This document shows, piece after piece, positions 53,592 to 62,299 of a stretch of 64,000 bases of DNA. A model generated the notes under the pieces. It saw only the letters and a list, made by a program, of their open reading frames with translations. It did no database searches and had not been told where the DNA came from. Made by a program: the position numbers and the translations under genes. The DNA comes from Flavobacterium sp. (GTDB lineage Bacteria; Bacteroidota; Bacteroidia; Flavobacteriales; Flavobacteriaceae): positions 372,001 through 436,000 of the forward strand of contig NZ_JAIXUB010000015.1 in NCBI RefSeq assembly GCF_027484205.1, read 5' to 3'. How positions within the stretch are numbered: the first letter of the stretch is position 1; the number at the start of each line of letters is the position of its first letter.

Positions 53592-54029
53592 TTACTTCAA
53601 ATACAAACAATGATTATAATAATCAATAATAGCTTTACCTTGAAGTAAAACATCAGCGCCAATAATGCCGTCAACTCGTTTGGCTTTGTGTTGTGTAAGT
53701 GCAAAATTTACATGTGATAAATCAAAAATTACTAATTGAAATTCAGGATTTTTCCATCGTCCTAATTGTAATTTATTATCATTACTTTGTTGCGTAAACA
53801 TACCTATTGCACCAGCGCCAGCAGCTTTTGTTTTTGATTTTTGTGCAACCAAATTAAACTTTTCAACACTTTCAAAACCCACACAACTGTTGCTTGCACC
53901 TGTATCGAGAATAAAATTCCCTTTCACACCATTTATTGTTCCTTTAATTAATAAATGTTGGGTTTTAGAAACTTTAAAATTTATTTTTTTGTAGTTATTT
54001 TTCTTTAGAGTCGTTTGGAATTCTTCCAT
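53592..54029 (-). CDS. Retropepsin-like aspartyl protease
   Basis: The 145 residues form a clan AA single-domain aspartyl protease that works as a dimer. The catalytic triad is FILDTGASNSC with Asp42, and the family's second motif is GIIGADVLLQG. No signal peptide is seen, so it is probably cytoplasmic, although the next gene upstream is exported. Its start overlaps the CHAT gene end by 25 bases, a strong sign of coupled expression. The substrate may be a partner protein; unknown. Confidence 0.85.
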   Translation of the reverse strand: MEEFQTTLKKNNYKKINFKVSKTQHLLIKGTINGVKGNFILDTGASNSCVGFESVEKFNLVAQKSKTKAAGAGAIGMFTQQSNDNKLQLGRWKNPEFQLVIFDLSHVNFALTQHKAKRVDGIIGADVLLQGKAIIDYYNHCLYLK

Positions 54030-56659
54030 TTTTTAAAAAGTTTGAAAAGCAAAAATAAACCAATTAACCCACCAACAATTGAAATCCAAAAGAAATAATT
54101 TGATGAAGAAGAAGATTTGTTTTCCAATGTTCCATAATATACAAATGCACTCCAATAGTAAGGCGATTTTTTAGCACTTGGAATAGTATTATCTTTTAAA
54201 AAATTGAGTTTTGCATTGTGAATAGCATCAAAATAGGATTGATTTTTACTAATGTTAGTATAGAAATTGGTCATCAAAACCGAAGTCGTAAAATCGTTTA
54301 CTTTCCATAAAGAAAACAATAAGTTTTGCGCTCCAGCAAACTGAAATCCTCGTGCTATACTCATTGCACCTTCCGCTTTATAGAGTTTTCCAATACCGGT
54401 TTCACAAGCACTTAAAACTACTAAATCTGGATGAACTTCTAAGTTATACAATTCAGAATATAAAATTTCATTATTGATAAATTTGATACTTGCAGGATCA
54501 ATAATGTCGCCAGAATCTGCATGCGTAGAAAGATGAAGTATTGAAAAACTAGATGCATTTGAAGTGAAATTTTCAAATGTTGCTTCGGTTTTTGACAAAT
54601 ATTTTCCTTTAAATTTTTTTTGAATGGCTTCCATTTCTTTTTTAGAAAAGGCTAATTCTAAATTAGTGTTTTCAAAAATTGGAAACACACCAAGAACCGT
54701 TTCTTTATCATGTTTAAACGGAATAGAATTCAAATAAAAAGTTGCCGAATTATTGTACCCAATTCTGAATTTTTTTAACAGATAATGCATTTTGGCAAAA
54801 TTTGTTGTTACAGATTCTTTCGTGATTAAAGCTTCAAAGGGTAAAAAAGTTAAAATGCCATCAGGAATAATGACTAGGTTTTTAGTATTTGATTTCTTAG
54901 GAAGTTTCAATAATTGATACAATGAAAAGCCATCATTATTGTAAGCAGCAACATTGTTTATAATTTTTTCACTATCAGAAAAATAATCAATAAATGATTT
55001 TATTTTTGTGATTGAAGTTGCATCATTTCTTATAAAATCTAATGTTATTTTTCCGTTTACTATTGTGAAAATATAGATTTTGTTTTGCCCAAAAAAGTAT
55101 TCAACTAAAGTGCTGTTGTCTTTTTTTAGTTTAGAAAACAAATCATTAATTTCTAATGGTTTTGTTTCTTTTGTTTCTTCCGAAGTTTTAGATTTCAACA
55201 AAAGCATCAATTCATTTTGTTTTTTTATGGCTTCGTTTATTTTTGAAATATCGGCGTAATTTCCTTTTTTTTGTTCTCTTAAAATAATATTGTTCCAATC
55301 TTGCAATTGTTTTCGGATGGTTTTTTCTTGTCTCGAAATGGTTTTAGAATTGGATAAATAATCTTTTAAAACAGCTGATTTTGTATTTTCTGAAAGTAAA
55401 AATGCAGATACTATATAACTGATTTTCTTCTCTTTTTGATATAACTGATAATATATTTCTATACATTTTTCAGTACGATTTCGATTTCTTACTTGTGTTA
55501 TAATTTTAGAGTTTTCGTATACTAAAACCGATTGAAATAAATTTTCAACATGAAACGAAAGTTGATGACATTCTAATGCTTTTTTAGGTTGGTTTTTTGC
55601 TAAAAATAATGCAGCTTGTAAATCAAAAGCATCTAAAAAAGTGGTTTCTGTGTAGAGCGAGTTTTTGTTTGGAAGAAATGATTTCTTTGCATCGTAATTT
55701 GGAATTAAAACTTTAAAAACTTCTAAAATTTTATTATTTGCCTCGGTTAATTTTTGTTGTTTGAATAACAAATTTGCTTCTTCTAAATAAAATTTGGCTT
55801 TAGTTCTTGGTTCAATATTTGAAAGTTTAGAAAACTCAATTTTAGCTTTTTCAAAATAATTAATGGCCGCTTTAATATCAGAATTTAATTTTAATTGGGA
55901 TAAATTTCTATACGTTTTTGATAAATTTTCAATTTGTGTTTTATCATTTTTTAAAAGTGAAATTGATTTTAAATAAGCGTTTTCAGCTTTATCTAAATTA
56001 GTTGAATTGAAAGTTGAAAACCCTTGCGTTGAAACCAAATAATTATTACCTAAATTAGTATATAAATTTCCTTTTTGAATAGTTGATAATGATTCGGTTT
56101 TTATTGTTTTTTCTAGCAAATCAATAGCTTCAGAAACCTTTCCTGTGCTTTGATAAATGTTTGATAGATTAAGAATTGCAGCATATTTGTGTGCCGAACT
56201 TTCGGGTGAATTTACTTGAATTGTTGCAATATAAAAATACTGTTTTATGATGTTTTCTGCATTTTCATAATCACCAATAATGGTGTAAAGATTTCCAAGT
56301 GGTTTTAAGCAATATTCAATTATATCAAAGTCTGATTTGATTTTGTTTTTGTCATAAAGTTGCCATGCTTTTTCATAGCTTTTTATCGCATCTTGATGAG
56401 CGCCAATTTGTTTTTGATAAAAAGCTTTACTGCAACTTAAGAATACATATTCTAAAATTACTGCTTTGTTTTTTGAACTTTGAATGGTTTTAGAATTGCT
56501 TTTTTCAAACGATTCTAATTTTTTTAAACCATCATTATTTTGATTTTCTTGAAAAGTTTTTGTGGCAAAATAAATTTTTTCTTCTAAAGGCAATTGCTCA
56601 CTTTGAGAAAAAGCAAGTTGTGTAAATAGAAGTAAAAACCAATACCTTTTTATCCACAT
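54005..56659 (-). CDS. Exported TPR-CHAT (caspase-like) protein with C-terminal membrane anchor
   Basis: A signal peptide (MWIKRYWFLLLFTQLAFSQ) precedes 884 residues. TPR-type helical repeats fill about 20-420, and a linker is rich in Lys and Glu. A CHAT domain (about 590-850) has the catalytic dyad His713 in LHLSTHADSGD and Cys752 in VVLSACETGIG. One membrane helix near the end is followed by a basic tail. The CHAT domain should therefore lie in the periplasm, unlike most caspase-like proteases. It is the middle gene of the operon with the PKD/barrel protein and the retropepsin. Confidence 0.9.
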   Translation of the reverse strand: MWIKRYWFLLLFTQLAFSQSEQLPLEEKIYFATKTFQENQNNDGLKKLESFEKSNSKTIQSSKNKAVILEYVFLSCSKAFYQKQIGAHQDAIKSYEKAWQLYDKNKIKSDFDIIEYCLKPLGNLYTIIGDYENAENIIKQYFYIATIQVNSPESSAHKYAAILNLSNIYQSTGKVSEAIDLLEKTIKTESLSTIQKGNLYTNLGNNYLVSTQGFSTFNSTNLDKAENAYLKSISLLKNDKTQIENLSKTYRNLSQLKLNSDIKAAINYFEKAKIEFSKLSNIEPRTKAKFYLEEANLLFKQQKLTEANNKILEVFKVLIPNYDAKKSFLPNKNSLYTETTFLDAFDLQAALFLAKNQPKKALECHQLSFHVENLFQSVLVYENSKIITQVRNRNRTEKCIEIYYQLYQKEKKISYIVSAFLLSENTKSAVLKDYLSNSKTISRQEKTIRKQLQDWNNIILREQKKGNYADISKINEAIKKQNELMLLLKSKTSEETKETKPLEINDLFSKLKKDNSTLVEYFFGQNKIYIFTIVNGKITLDFIRNDATSITKIKSFIDYFSDSEKIINNVAAYNNDGFSLYQLLKLPKKSNTKNLVIIPDGILTFLPFEALITKESVTTNFAKMHYLLKKFRIGYNNSATFYLNSIPFKHDKETVLGVFPIFENTNLELAFSKKEMEAIQKKFKGKYLSKTEATFENFTSNASSFSILHLSTHADSGDIIDPASIKFINNEILYSELYNLEVHPDLVVLSACETGIGKLYKAEGAMSIARGFQFAGAQNLLFSLWKVNDFTTSVLMTNFYTNISKNQSYFDAIHNAKLNFLKDNTIPSAKKSPYYWSAFVYYGTLENKSSSSSNYFFWISIVGGLIGLFLLFKLFKKWKNSKRL

Positions 56660-56720
56660 GAGAATAAAATTATTCGAAACTTAAATAAATCTTTGTGACT
56701 TAGTGTCTTTGTGTCAAAAA

Positions 56721-58769
56721 CTAGAACTTCCAAATGGCATAAAATTGCCAATAATTAAAGTCTTTTTCAAAAGTTTTATAATAGCGAATTCCAACACTTG
56801 GACCAATTCTTGCAAATCCAAAAGTAGCATCGGCAAAAACACTGGTTTGCATTTTTTCAAAAGCATTTGATTTTGTAGAAATAGAGGAATTATTTCTAAG
56901 TTCAACGATTTCATTTCCTACAGTAGGAGGTAAAGCAGCATTAAAAATGGCTTCATATACTAATCTTGAAGAACTTATTTCTTCATTTTGATTTAGTAAT
57001 ACAGAAAATTGTGGACCAAAACCAACACCAATAAAATTATTGATATTGTATCGAAGCGAAACTGGAACAATGTCCATATTTACTTTTGTTAATTTGCTTG
57101 AAGAATTTGTAGTTTCAAACCCAGCATCAATGACTGTTCCATTCGTCAATGTTATTGGTGGTGTGTATTGAACCAGTTCCAAAGGAGATGTTATTCCTGA
57201 TGAATTACTTGTGAGCTTACTAAAATAAAGTTCAGATTGCCAGTAAAAACGATAGGATTTGTAGGGAGAAATTGTGGCTCCAAGAAAATAACTATCTGTT
57301 TTAATTGTTTTAGAAATCTCTTGAGAAACATTAGTTTTGTTTAAATCAGTATAAAGATTATATCCTGCTCGAACGCCAATTGAAATTCCTGGTTTGAAAC
57401 GAGTTGTAGCGTAATTTGTAATTACGGGTTCGTTTTTATCAAAGAAAATAGAGGTTTTGCTTTTCGTTTTTACTTTATGAAAATCTTTAGCAAATTTCAT
57501 AGAATACTTTACAAAACCTTTTGTAGAATCTTTTTCGGTTATATTTTTTTGATTACTTCCTGGAACATAAATGTTTTTAAATGTAAAGTGAATTTGTTTT
57601 TCTTTAATAATCGTGTCGAGGCAACTAATTTTTACCTCTTCACCTTTTGGACAAATAGGACATTTTGGATAAGAATCGACAATTTTTAAGGTTTTTTTGT
57701 CAAACATATCTGGAATATCAGTTTCTAGACGAATCATTCTCGCTGGACCTTCGCCATCGTTTTGAAAACGAGTTTTGAAATTTATGGTTTTAAAACGCAC
57801 TGTTCTATAGTTCATCAAAGTAGCATTGCTAGACATCTTATTTGGATCATGAGAAGTTACAATTTCCATTTCAAGAGTTTTCTTTTTGTGGTTTTTGTAG
57901 TTTCTATCGGGAACATAAATGCCTCGCATTTTTACTGTGGCACTCGTGTCTTTAATCATTTCAGGAGTAGTTTTAAATGTCATAAAAACATTACGAGTTT
58001 CTTTAGCATTCATATTTTCAAATTCTAAAACTTTCGAATCTGAAAATAAGGCATTACTTTCTAAAAGTGTCATGTCTAAATTAGCATCGTCAATTTTAAA
58101 ATTGTTTATGAAAGAAGGAATTTCTGTAGATGAAGCAACGTTTTCATAGGAGTTATTAAAATCATTGATCATTACAACACCGTTTTCATTAATCTCTTTT
58201 TCTCCAAAATGGGTTCGGGTTTCTAATAATTCAAAGTTTTTATTTTTGAATTCTTTATCGTTGTAAAACAGATATAATTTTCCGTTTGCAACATAATCTA
58301 AAGGATTTTGATAAGTTATAACAACTACAATTTCTTCATCGGGAATTGGTTCTCGATTTTTAAAAAGTAGAATAGAAGTGGTGTCTGCTAACGAAGCAAT
58401 ATCTTCATAATTTGTGTCAGAAATTTCATTTACGGATACTAGTTTTGGTCGTGTTTTTGGTGGTTTTCCATTGTCATAATTATTGGTAACGGAAAGATTT
58501 ACTTTATAATCTGCTTTCTTTTTATAGACTTTTTTTGGCGTTGCTTCTTTGCTATAAGTTCCATCGCCAAATTCCCAAAAATAACTATAACTTGCTGGTG
58601 GCGCACCTGCAACTTGAATCAATGGTGGCGTTTCTGGTTTGAAGGAAACTAAATTTCCTTTTTTGTCATAACCAATAGTAGCTCTTCTTGTGATGGTATC
58701 TTTTACTACAGTTTGAGAAAATGAAAACATCGTAAAACAGAAAAATAAAAGAAGGTATAGATTTCTCAT
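56721..58769 (-). CDS. PKD-domain and outer-membrane barrel protein
   Basis: A signal peptide (to about SFSQ, residue 19) precedes 682 residues. A PKD domain near the start has FWEFGDGTYSKEATP. A central DUF11-like region has TSHDPNKMSSNA. The C-terminal ~200 residues are an outer-membrane beta-barrel (ISIGVRAGYNLYTD to YWQFYAIWKF). The DPN-containing segment resembles one in the T9SS protein at 51153-53504. First gene of the operon with TPR-CHAT and retropepsin; probably exposes its PKD part in the envelope. Confidence 0.82.
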   Translation of the reverse strand: MRNLYLLLFFCFTMFSFSQTVVKDTITRRATIGYDKKGNLVSFKPETPPLIQVAGAPPASYSYFWEFGDGTYSKEATPKKVYKKKADYKVNLSVTNNYDNGKPPKTRPKLVSVNEISDTNYEDIASLADTTSILLFKNREPIPDEEIVVVITYQNPLDYVANGKLYLFYNDKEFKNKNFELLETRTHFGEKEINENGVVMINDFNNSYENVASSTEIPSFINNFKIDDANLDMTLLESNALFSDSKVLEFENMNAKETRNVFMTFKTTPEMIKDTSATVKMRGIYVPDRNYKNHKKKTLEMEIVTSHDPNKMSSNATLMNYRTVRFKTINFKTRFQNDGEGPARMIRLETDIPDMFDKKTLKIVDSYPKCPICPKGEEVKISCLDTIIKEKQIHFTFKNIYVPGSNQKNITEKDSTKGFVKYSMKFAKDFHKVKTKSKTSIFFDKNEPVITNYATTRFKPGISIGVRAGYNLYTDLNKTNVSQEISKTIKTDSYFLGATISPYKSYRFYWQSELYFSKLTSNSSGITSPLELVQYTPPITLTNGTVIDAGFETTNSSSKLTKVNMDIVPVSLRYNINNFIGVGFGPQFSVLLNQNEEISSSRLVYEAIFNAALPPTVGNEIVELRNNSSISTKSNAFEKMQTSVFADATFGFARIGPSVGIRYYKTFEKDFNYWQFYAIWKF

Positions 58770-58940
58770 AATCAGAAAGTTTGGTTTGAATTTATAAAAA
58801 TAGGAAAAAGCAATGAACTTGTTATTGTGTTTTTTGAAAAACTAGATTATGTTTTTAACCAATTTTCAAAAATGTTATAAATTAATAAGATAGTTTGTAG
58901 TTAATCAACTAAAAAAACATCCGTTATTTAACGGTATTTT

Positions 58941-58980
58941 TTTAAAAAAAAGAAAGTGATGAAGACTATCATCACTTTCT
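58941..58980 (-). terminator. Terminator after the first exported lipoprotein gene
   Basis: AGAAAGTGATGA and TCATCACTTTCT form a 12-base stem; minus-strand T run follows. It ends the last gene of the putative sigma-factor regulon. Confidence 0.88.
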
Positions 58981-59012
58981 CAAAAAACTAATAATCTAAC
59001 CTAACTATTATT

Positions 59013-59996
59013 TTATGGTAGTGCATTTATAGCAGCAACTAATTGTGCTTCTGTACCTAAAGTTGTTTCTCCCATGGTAAAAGTATAAACATCACCCGCA
59101 GCAATGGTTGCACTTTTTATAGCATATCTCCATTGTCCTGCTTCTTCTGTTGCAAAAATCACATGACATTCTAAACCAATTGGAATTTGACCGTAATGTT
59201 CTGAAAATTGGTTTGTTGCATCATTGTAAGTGTCTAATTTTGCTAATGTACTTGCTTCTCCATCATAGTGTAAATAAATCGCACTGTTTCCAAAGTTGTA
59301 TCCGTTTGGTGCTTCAGCAAGAATAGTAGTTCTTGGTCTTGGATCATCATAAAATCGGTCAACATTTGTCCATCCAAAGCTGTTGAAAAAAGCATAGTAT
59401 GGTGCGTTTAAAGCTGTTCCTTCAACAAAAACTCCGTTTTGACCTACTGGATCTGCTCCTTGTTCGTCCCAATCAAGATTTCCATTTTCATCAATTGTTC
59501 CGTCCCAAAGCGTCATTGTATTGTCAGCGCCACCAGTTAATGTTGATGGAATTAATAATTGCATTGGACAAGTGATGTCAAGTTCAACGCCACCTTGAGT
59601 TGCATTGATGTAAAATTCTCCACCAGAAACTAAAAGTCCCATATCTCCATTTGGCAATCTTCCCATTGTGGTTTTATCAGTTACAAGCATTGATCCTGCA
59701 TCAAATAATTCTACAAATTCTACAGCTACACTTCCTGTAACGGGATTTCCATTTTTAGTTAAACAAGCTCCATCAATGGTAAATTGAACTCCTTTTTCTG
59801 ATGTAAATGTGGTTGCGCCATCTTCTGCTACTAAAGTAAATTCTTGTGTTAAATTGTCTAAAGCAGTTTGTCTAATGTTTGCAAATTCTGCTGCGCTTGG
59901 TGCTGAATTTTGATTGTCGTTGTCGTCATTTGAACAACTTACTAATGCTATTGAAGCTAAAAGTACTAATCCGATGTTTTTTAAATTTGTTTTCAT
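59013..59996 (-). CDS. Surface lipoprotein, unknown, ECF-promoter target
   Basis: The 327 residues start with a lipoprotein signal (IALVSC, Cys22) followed by an acidic SNDDNDNQN segment, a surface-export-type sequence common in Bacteroidota lipoproteins. The body is beta-rich and acidic with no named domain recognised (FTSEKGVQFTIDGACL, GGADNTMTLWDG). It has its own copy of the GGGTAAC-N15-TTGATATA promoter 34 bases upstream and so probably belongs to the regulon of the sigma factor at 61714. Confidence 0.75.
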   Translation of the reverse strand: MKTNLKNIGLVLLASIALVSCSNDDNDNQNSAPSAAEFANIRQTALDNLTQEFTLVAEDGATTFTSEKGVQFTIDGACLTKNGNPVTGSVAVEFVELFDAGSMLVTDKTTMGRLPNGDMGLLVSGGEFYINATQGGVELDITCPMQLLIPSTLTGGADNTMTLWDGTIDENGNLDWDEQGADPVGQNGVFVEGTALNAPYYAFFNSFGWTNVDRFYDDPRPRTTILAEAPNGYNFGNSAIYLHYDGEASTLAKLDTYNDATNQFSEHYGQIPIGLECHVIFATEEAGQWRYAIKSATIAAGDVYTFTMGETTLGTEAQLVAAINALP

Positions 59997-60029
59997 AATT
60001 TCTAATTTTTAAATTTTGTTTTATATAGT

Positions 60030-60059
60030 TATATCAACGATGGTTTTAATTTGTTACCC
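60030..60059 (-). promoter_or_regulatory. ECF-type promoter copy a, before the 59013 gene
   Basis: GGGTAAC (minus strand, 60053-60059), 15 bases, TTGATATA (60030-60037). Same boxes and spacer as four other copies. Confidence 0.82.
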
Positions 60060-60129
60060 ATTAATCTAAATTAATTTCATTTTTTTAAGATGTGATTTAT
60101 TACAAAAGGTTGCTTTTAATTTTTATCTA

Positions 60130-60729
60130 CTAGTAATAAGCAAAATCGATGTATGGAATTCCCATGTTTACAAGTGGACCGCCATTTTGGTAAAAATTAG
60201 CTCCTGTAATAGTCATTATTCCAAAAGTTTGAGGAAAACTAACCAATGCTCCAGGTTGATGTACAACTCGTCCAATAATGTTTCCAAAATTATTTCCGGC
60301 ATTTGATAAAAGTATCGTTCTTCTAACAGTATAAGGTTGATTTGCAACAATCAATGTTGGAGGAATAGATACATAACTTGTATTTGCAGAAGAAAAAACA
60401 TGACTTCCTGAGTAGATTACAGTGTTTGTATTTACATCAACAATTTCCATTAGATAAGGAACAGCAGCAATAGCAGGTTGACTTTGATAACCAATACTAC
60501 AAATGGTTTTAGTTTGCGAAAATGTAAAAGTATATTCGTGAATTTCAGTATCAAAAGTGTTATTGTTTTGATGTCCTGGTAAAGCAACCACATTAGTGTA
60601 TAATTGGTTGAAAATGGTGTTTGTTGAGTTACAAGGTGGAACAGGAATTGGATTTGTTCCGTTTGAGCAACTACTAATAATTATTCCTAAGATGAATAAA
60701 GTTACGATGTTTTTAAATGTTGATTTCAT
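60130..60729 (-). CDS. Lipoprotein, unknown, ECF-promoter target
   Basis: A lipoprotein signal (ISSCSNG, Cys22) heads 199 residues that look beta-rich, with a Pro-rich patch (PIPVPPC) after the lipid and a C-terminal PYIDFAYY. No named family is recognised. Its own promoter copy lies about 30 bases upstream. It could be a small outer-membrane or surface lipoprotein. Confidence 0.75.
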   Translation of the reverse strand: MKSTFKNIVTLFILGIIISSCSNGTNPIPVPPCNSTNTIFNQLYTNVVALPGHQNNNTFDTEIHEYTFTFSQTKTICSIGYQSQPAIAAVPYLMEIVDVNTNTVIYSGSHVFSSANTSYVSIPPTLIVANQPYTVRRTILLSNAGNNFGNIIGRVVHQPGALVSFPQTFGIMTITGANFYQNGGPLVNMGIPYIDFAYY

Positions 60730-60760
60730 AATTTCTATTTTTAAATGTTGTTTATAGTGT

Positions 60761-60790
60761 TATATCAATTGGATAACGAATTTGTTACCC
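60761..60790 (-). promoter_or_regulatory. ECF-type promoter copy b, before the 60130 gene
   Basis: GGGTAAC (60784-60790), 15 bases, TTGATATA (60761-60768) on the minus strand. Confidence 0.82.
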
Positions 60791-60800
60791 CAATTTTTAA

Positions 60801-61274
60801 TTATTTTTCAAAATCTGTACTTTGAATAATTTTATAGTTCAAAATATCACCAGTACTTACTAATTCTATCATTCTTTTAGCTTGACTTTCTGAATTTGAA
60901 AATCCTTTTGCAGTTCCGTTATTAGTTGTTACTTCCCAAAAGAATAATCTCAATTTGTTTGAAGCTACTTCTTCTTTTACTTGAAAGAAACTTTCAATTT
61001 TTTTGTCAAGAACAACTTCACCTACAGTAACTAATTCAATCATTTTTTGTGCTTCTTCTAATGAAATTGCGGTTCCAGAATAGTTACCTTGTGTTGTTTT
61101 TACGTTCCAATCGTAAACTTCTTTAATTTGATCTCTTGATAGAGTTGCAGTTGTTTGTTTCGCCAGTTCGCTTAAGCTTGGGTCGATTGTGTTTGAAGTT
61201 GTTGTTACTTCTGTAGCATTGATGTTTGAAAATGTTAATGCTACGATTGCTAATGTTAAGATTGATTTTTTCAT
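60801..61274 (-). CDS. Small exported protein with two similar repeats, ECF-promoter target
   Basis: A signal peptide (MKKSILTLAIVALTFSNINA) precedes 157 residues. Two similar repeats of about 50 residues occur: WNVKTTQGNYSGTAIS followed by AQKMIELVTVGEVVL, and WEVTTNNGTAKGFSNS followed by AKRMIELVSTGDIL. The protein may be a periplasmic or secreted sensor or chaperone-like component; the family is unrecognised. Three promoter copies stack upstream, the strongest regulatory layout of the three targets. Confidence 0.8.
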   Translation of the reverse strand: MKKSILTLAIVALTFSNINATEVTTTSNTIDPSLSELAKQTTATLSRDQIKEVYDWNVKTTQGNYSGTAISLEEAQKMIELVTVGEVVLDKKIESFFQVKEEVASNKLRLFFWEVTTNNGTAKGFSNSESQAKRMIELVSTGDILNYKIIQSTDFEK

Positions 61275-61326
61275 GATTTCTAAATTTTAATGTTTTTATT
61301 AATTGTTTGATTTTGTTTTCTATTGT

Positions 61327-61356
61327 TATATCAATTAGTGTTTTAAATTGTTACCC
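61327..61356 (-). promoter_or_regulatory. ECF-type promoter copy c
   Basis: GGGTAAC (61350-61356), 15 bases, TTGATATA (61327-61334), nearest to the 61274 start. Confidence 0.82.
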
Positions 61357-61423
61357 CATTTTTTTAAAAAAATTAATTTTCTTTTTTTGGTACTTTCTAA
61401 ATCTCAATTGAAGAACTTTTCTT

Positions 61424-61453
61424 TATATCAATTGCTATTTTAAATTGTTACCC
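61424..61453 (-). promoter_or_regulatory. ECF-type promoter copy d
   Basis: GGGTAAC (61447-61453), 15 bases, TTGATATA (61424-61431). No gene lies between this copy and copy c. Confidence 0.78.
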
Positions 61454-61535
61454 ATGTAATCTGAATTTTTTTAGATTCCTTTAATTTTTTTTCGGAGAAC
61501 TTTCAAAAACACTATTTCAATGAACTTTATAACAC

Positions 61536-61565
61536 TATATCAACACACATTAAAATTTGTTACCC
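61536..61565 (-). promoter_or_regulatory. ECF-type promoter copy e
   Basis: GGGTAAC (61559-61565), 15 bases, TTGATATA (61536-61543). The farthest of three tandem copies before the 61274 gene. The rest of 61275-61713 holds no gene. Confidence 0.78.
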
Positions 61566-61639
61566 TATCGAACCAAATCTTTTTAACATTAAACAAAGGT
61601 TGTTCATTGAAACCTAATAATCTTCCGTTAAAACACCAT

Positions 61640-61668
61640 TTGTTTATCCGTTGAAGAACCTAATTTTG
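61640..61668 (+). promoter_or_regulatory. Housekeeping promoter of the sigma-factor gene
   Basis: TTG (61640-61642), 18 bases, TAATTTTG (61661-61668). It decides the start: translation must begin after it, at ATG 61714, not at the upstream TTG 61651. Confidence 0.65.
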
Positions 61669-61713
61669 TTGTTTCATGTATTTATTTTTACATTAGCAGT
61701 AAATAAGATACTT

Positions 61714-62295
61714 ATGTCAGATAAAAATCTTCATCCCGATCAAATCTATATTGATGGATTGGAACAAAATAACTCTACCATCATTCAATCTATATATAAG
61801 AAGTTTGTTCCTAAAGTGAAAAACTACATTAGAACAAATAGTGGTGACGACTATCAAGCGCAAGATGTTATTCAAGAAGTACTTATTACTATCTACAATC
61901 AGGCAAAAACAAATGGTTTGCAATTAACATGTCCGTTTGATGCCTATTTTTTTCTATTATGCAAACGTCGTTGGTTGAACGAATTAAAAAAATCTTCTAA
62001 CAAAGAGGTAACATTAATCGATGATAATGTATCTACAGATGAACCTGTTCAAGAAATGACACTTCAAACCGAAACTTTTGATGAAAAACAGTCACTATTT
62101 GACGAAATGTTTCAAAAGCTTGGGGAAAAATGTCAAGAAGTTCTCAAACTTAGTTTTATTACAAAAACTATGGAAGAAGTGGCAGAAAAACTCAATGTAA
62201 CTTATGGTTATGTTCGCAAAAAAAAGTCACTTTGCACAGGTCAATTAACAGAAATGATACAACAATCACCTAGATTTCGATCTATAAATTACTAA
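61714..62295 (+). CDS. ECF-type RNA polymerase sigma factor
   Basis: The start at 61714 (MSDKNLHPDQIY) gives 193 residues. Region 2 contains QDVIQEVLITIYNQ and FLLCKRRWLNELKK. After a polar linker, region 4 has CQEVLKLSFITKTMEEVAEKLN and YGYVRKKKSL, the DNA-binding helices. It is transcribed away from three exported genes whose promoters share GGGTAAC-N15-TTGATATA. The next gene encodes a membrane partner. I infer that it reads those promoters; that inference is by proximity and lack of another candidate in the window. Confidence 0.92.
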   Translation: MSDKNLHPDQIYIDGLEQNNSTIIQSIYKKFVPKVKNYIRTNSGDDYQAQDVIQEVLITIYNQAKTNGLQLTCPFDAYFFLLCKRRWLNELKKSSNKEVTLIDDNVSTDEPVQEMTLQTETFDEKQSLFDEMFQKLGEKCQEVLKLSFITKTMEEVAEKLNVTYGYVRKKKSLCTGQLTEMIQQSPRFRSINY

Positions 62296-62299
62296 TGCT

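Noticed and set aside
53500-58769. CHAT operon as a cytoplasmic gasdermin-type anti-phage system
   Set aside because: The CHAT protein has a signal peptide and no gasdermin-like partner is present.
58921-58940. Plus-strand terminator CCGTTATTTAACGG
   Set aside because: No plus-strand gene precedes it; the adjacent stronger hairpin serves the minus-strand lipoprotein gene.
61651-61713. Earlier TTG start for the sigma factor
   Set aside because: It would place the start upstream of the -7 promoter box at 61661-61668.
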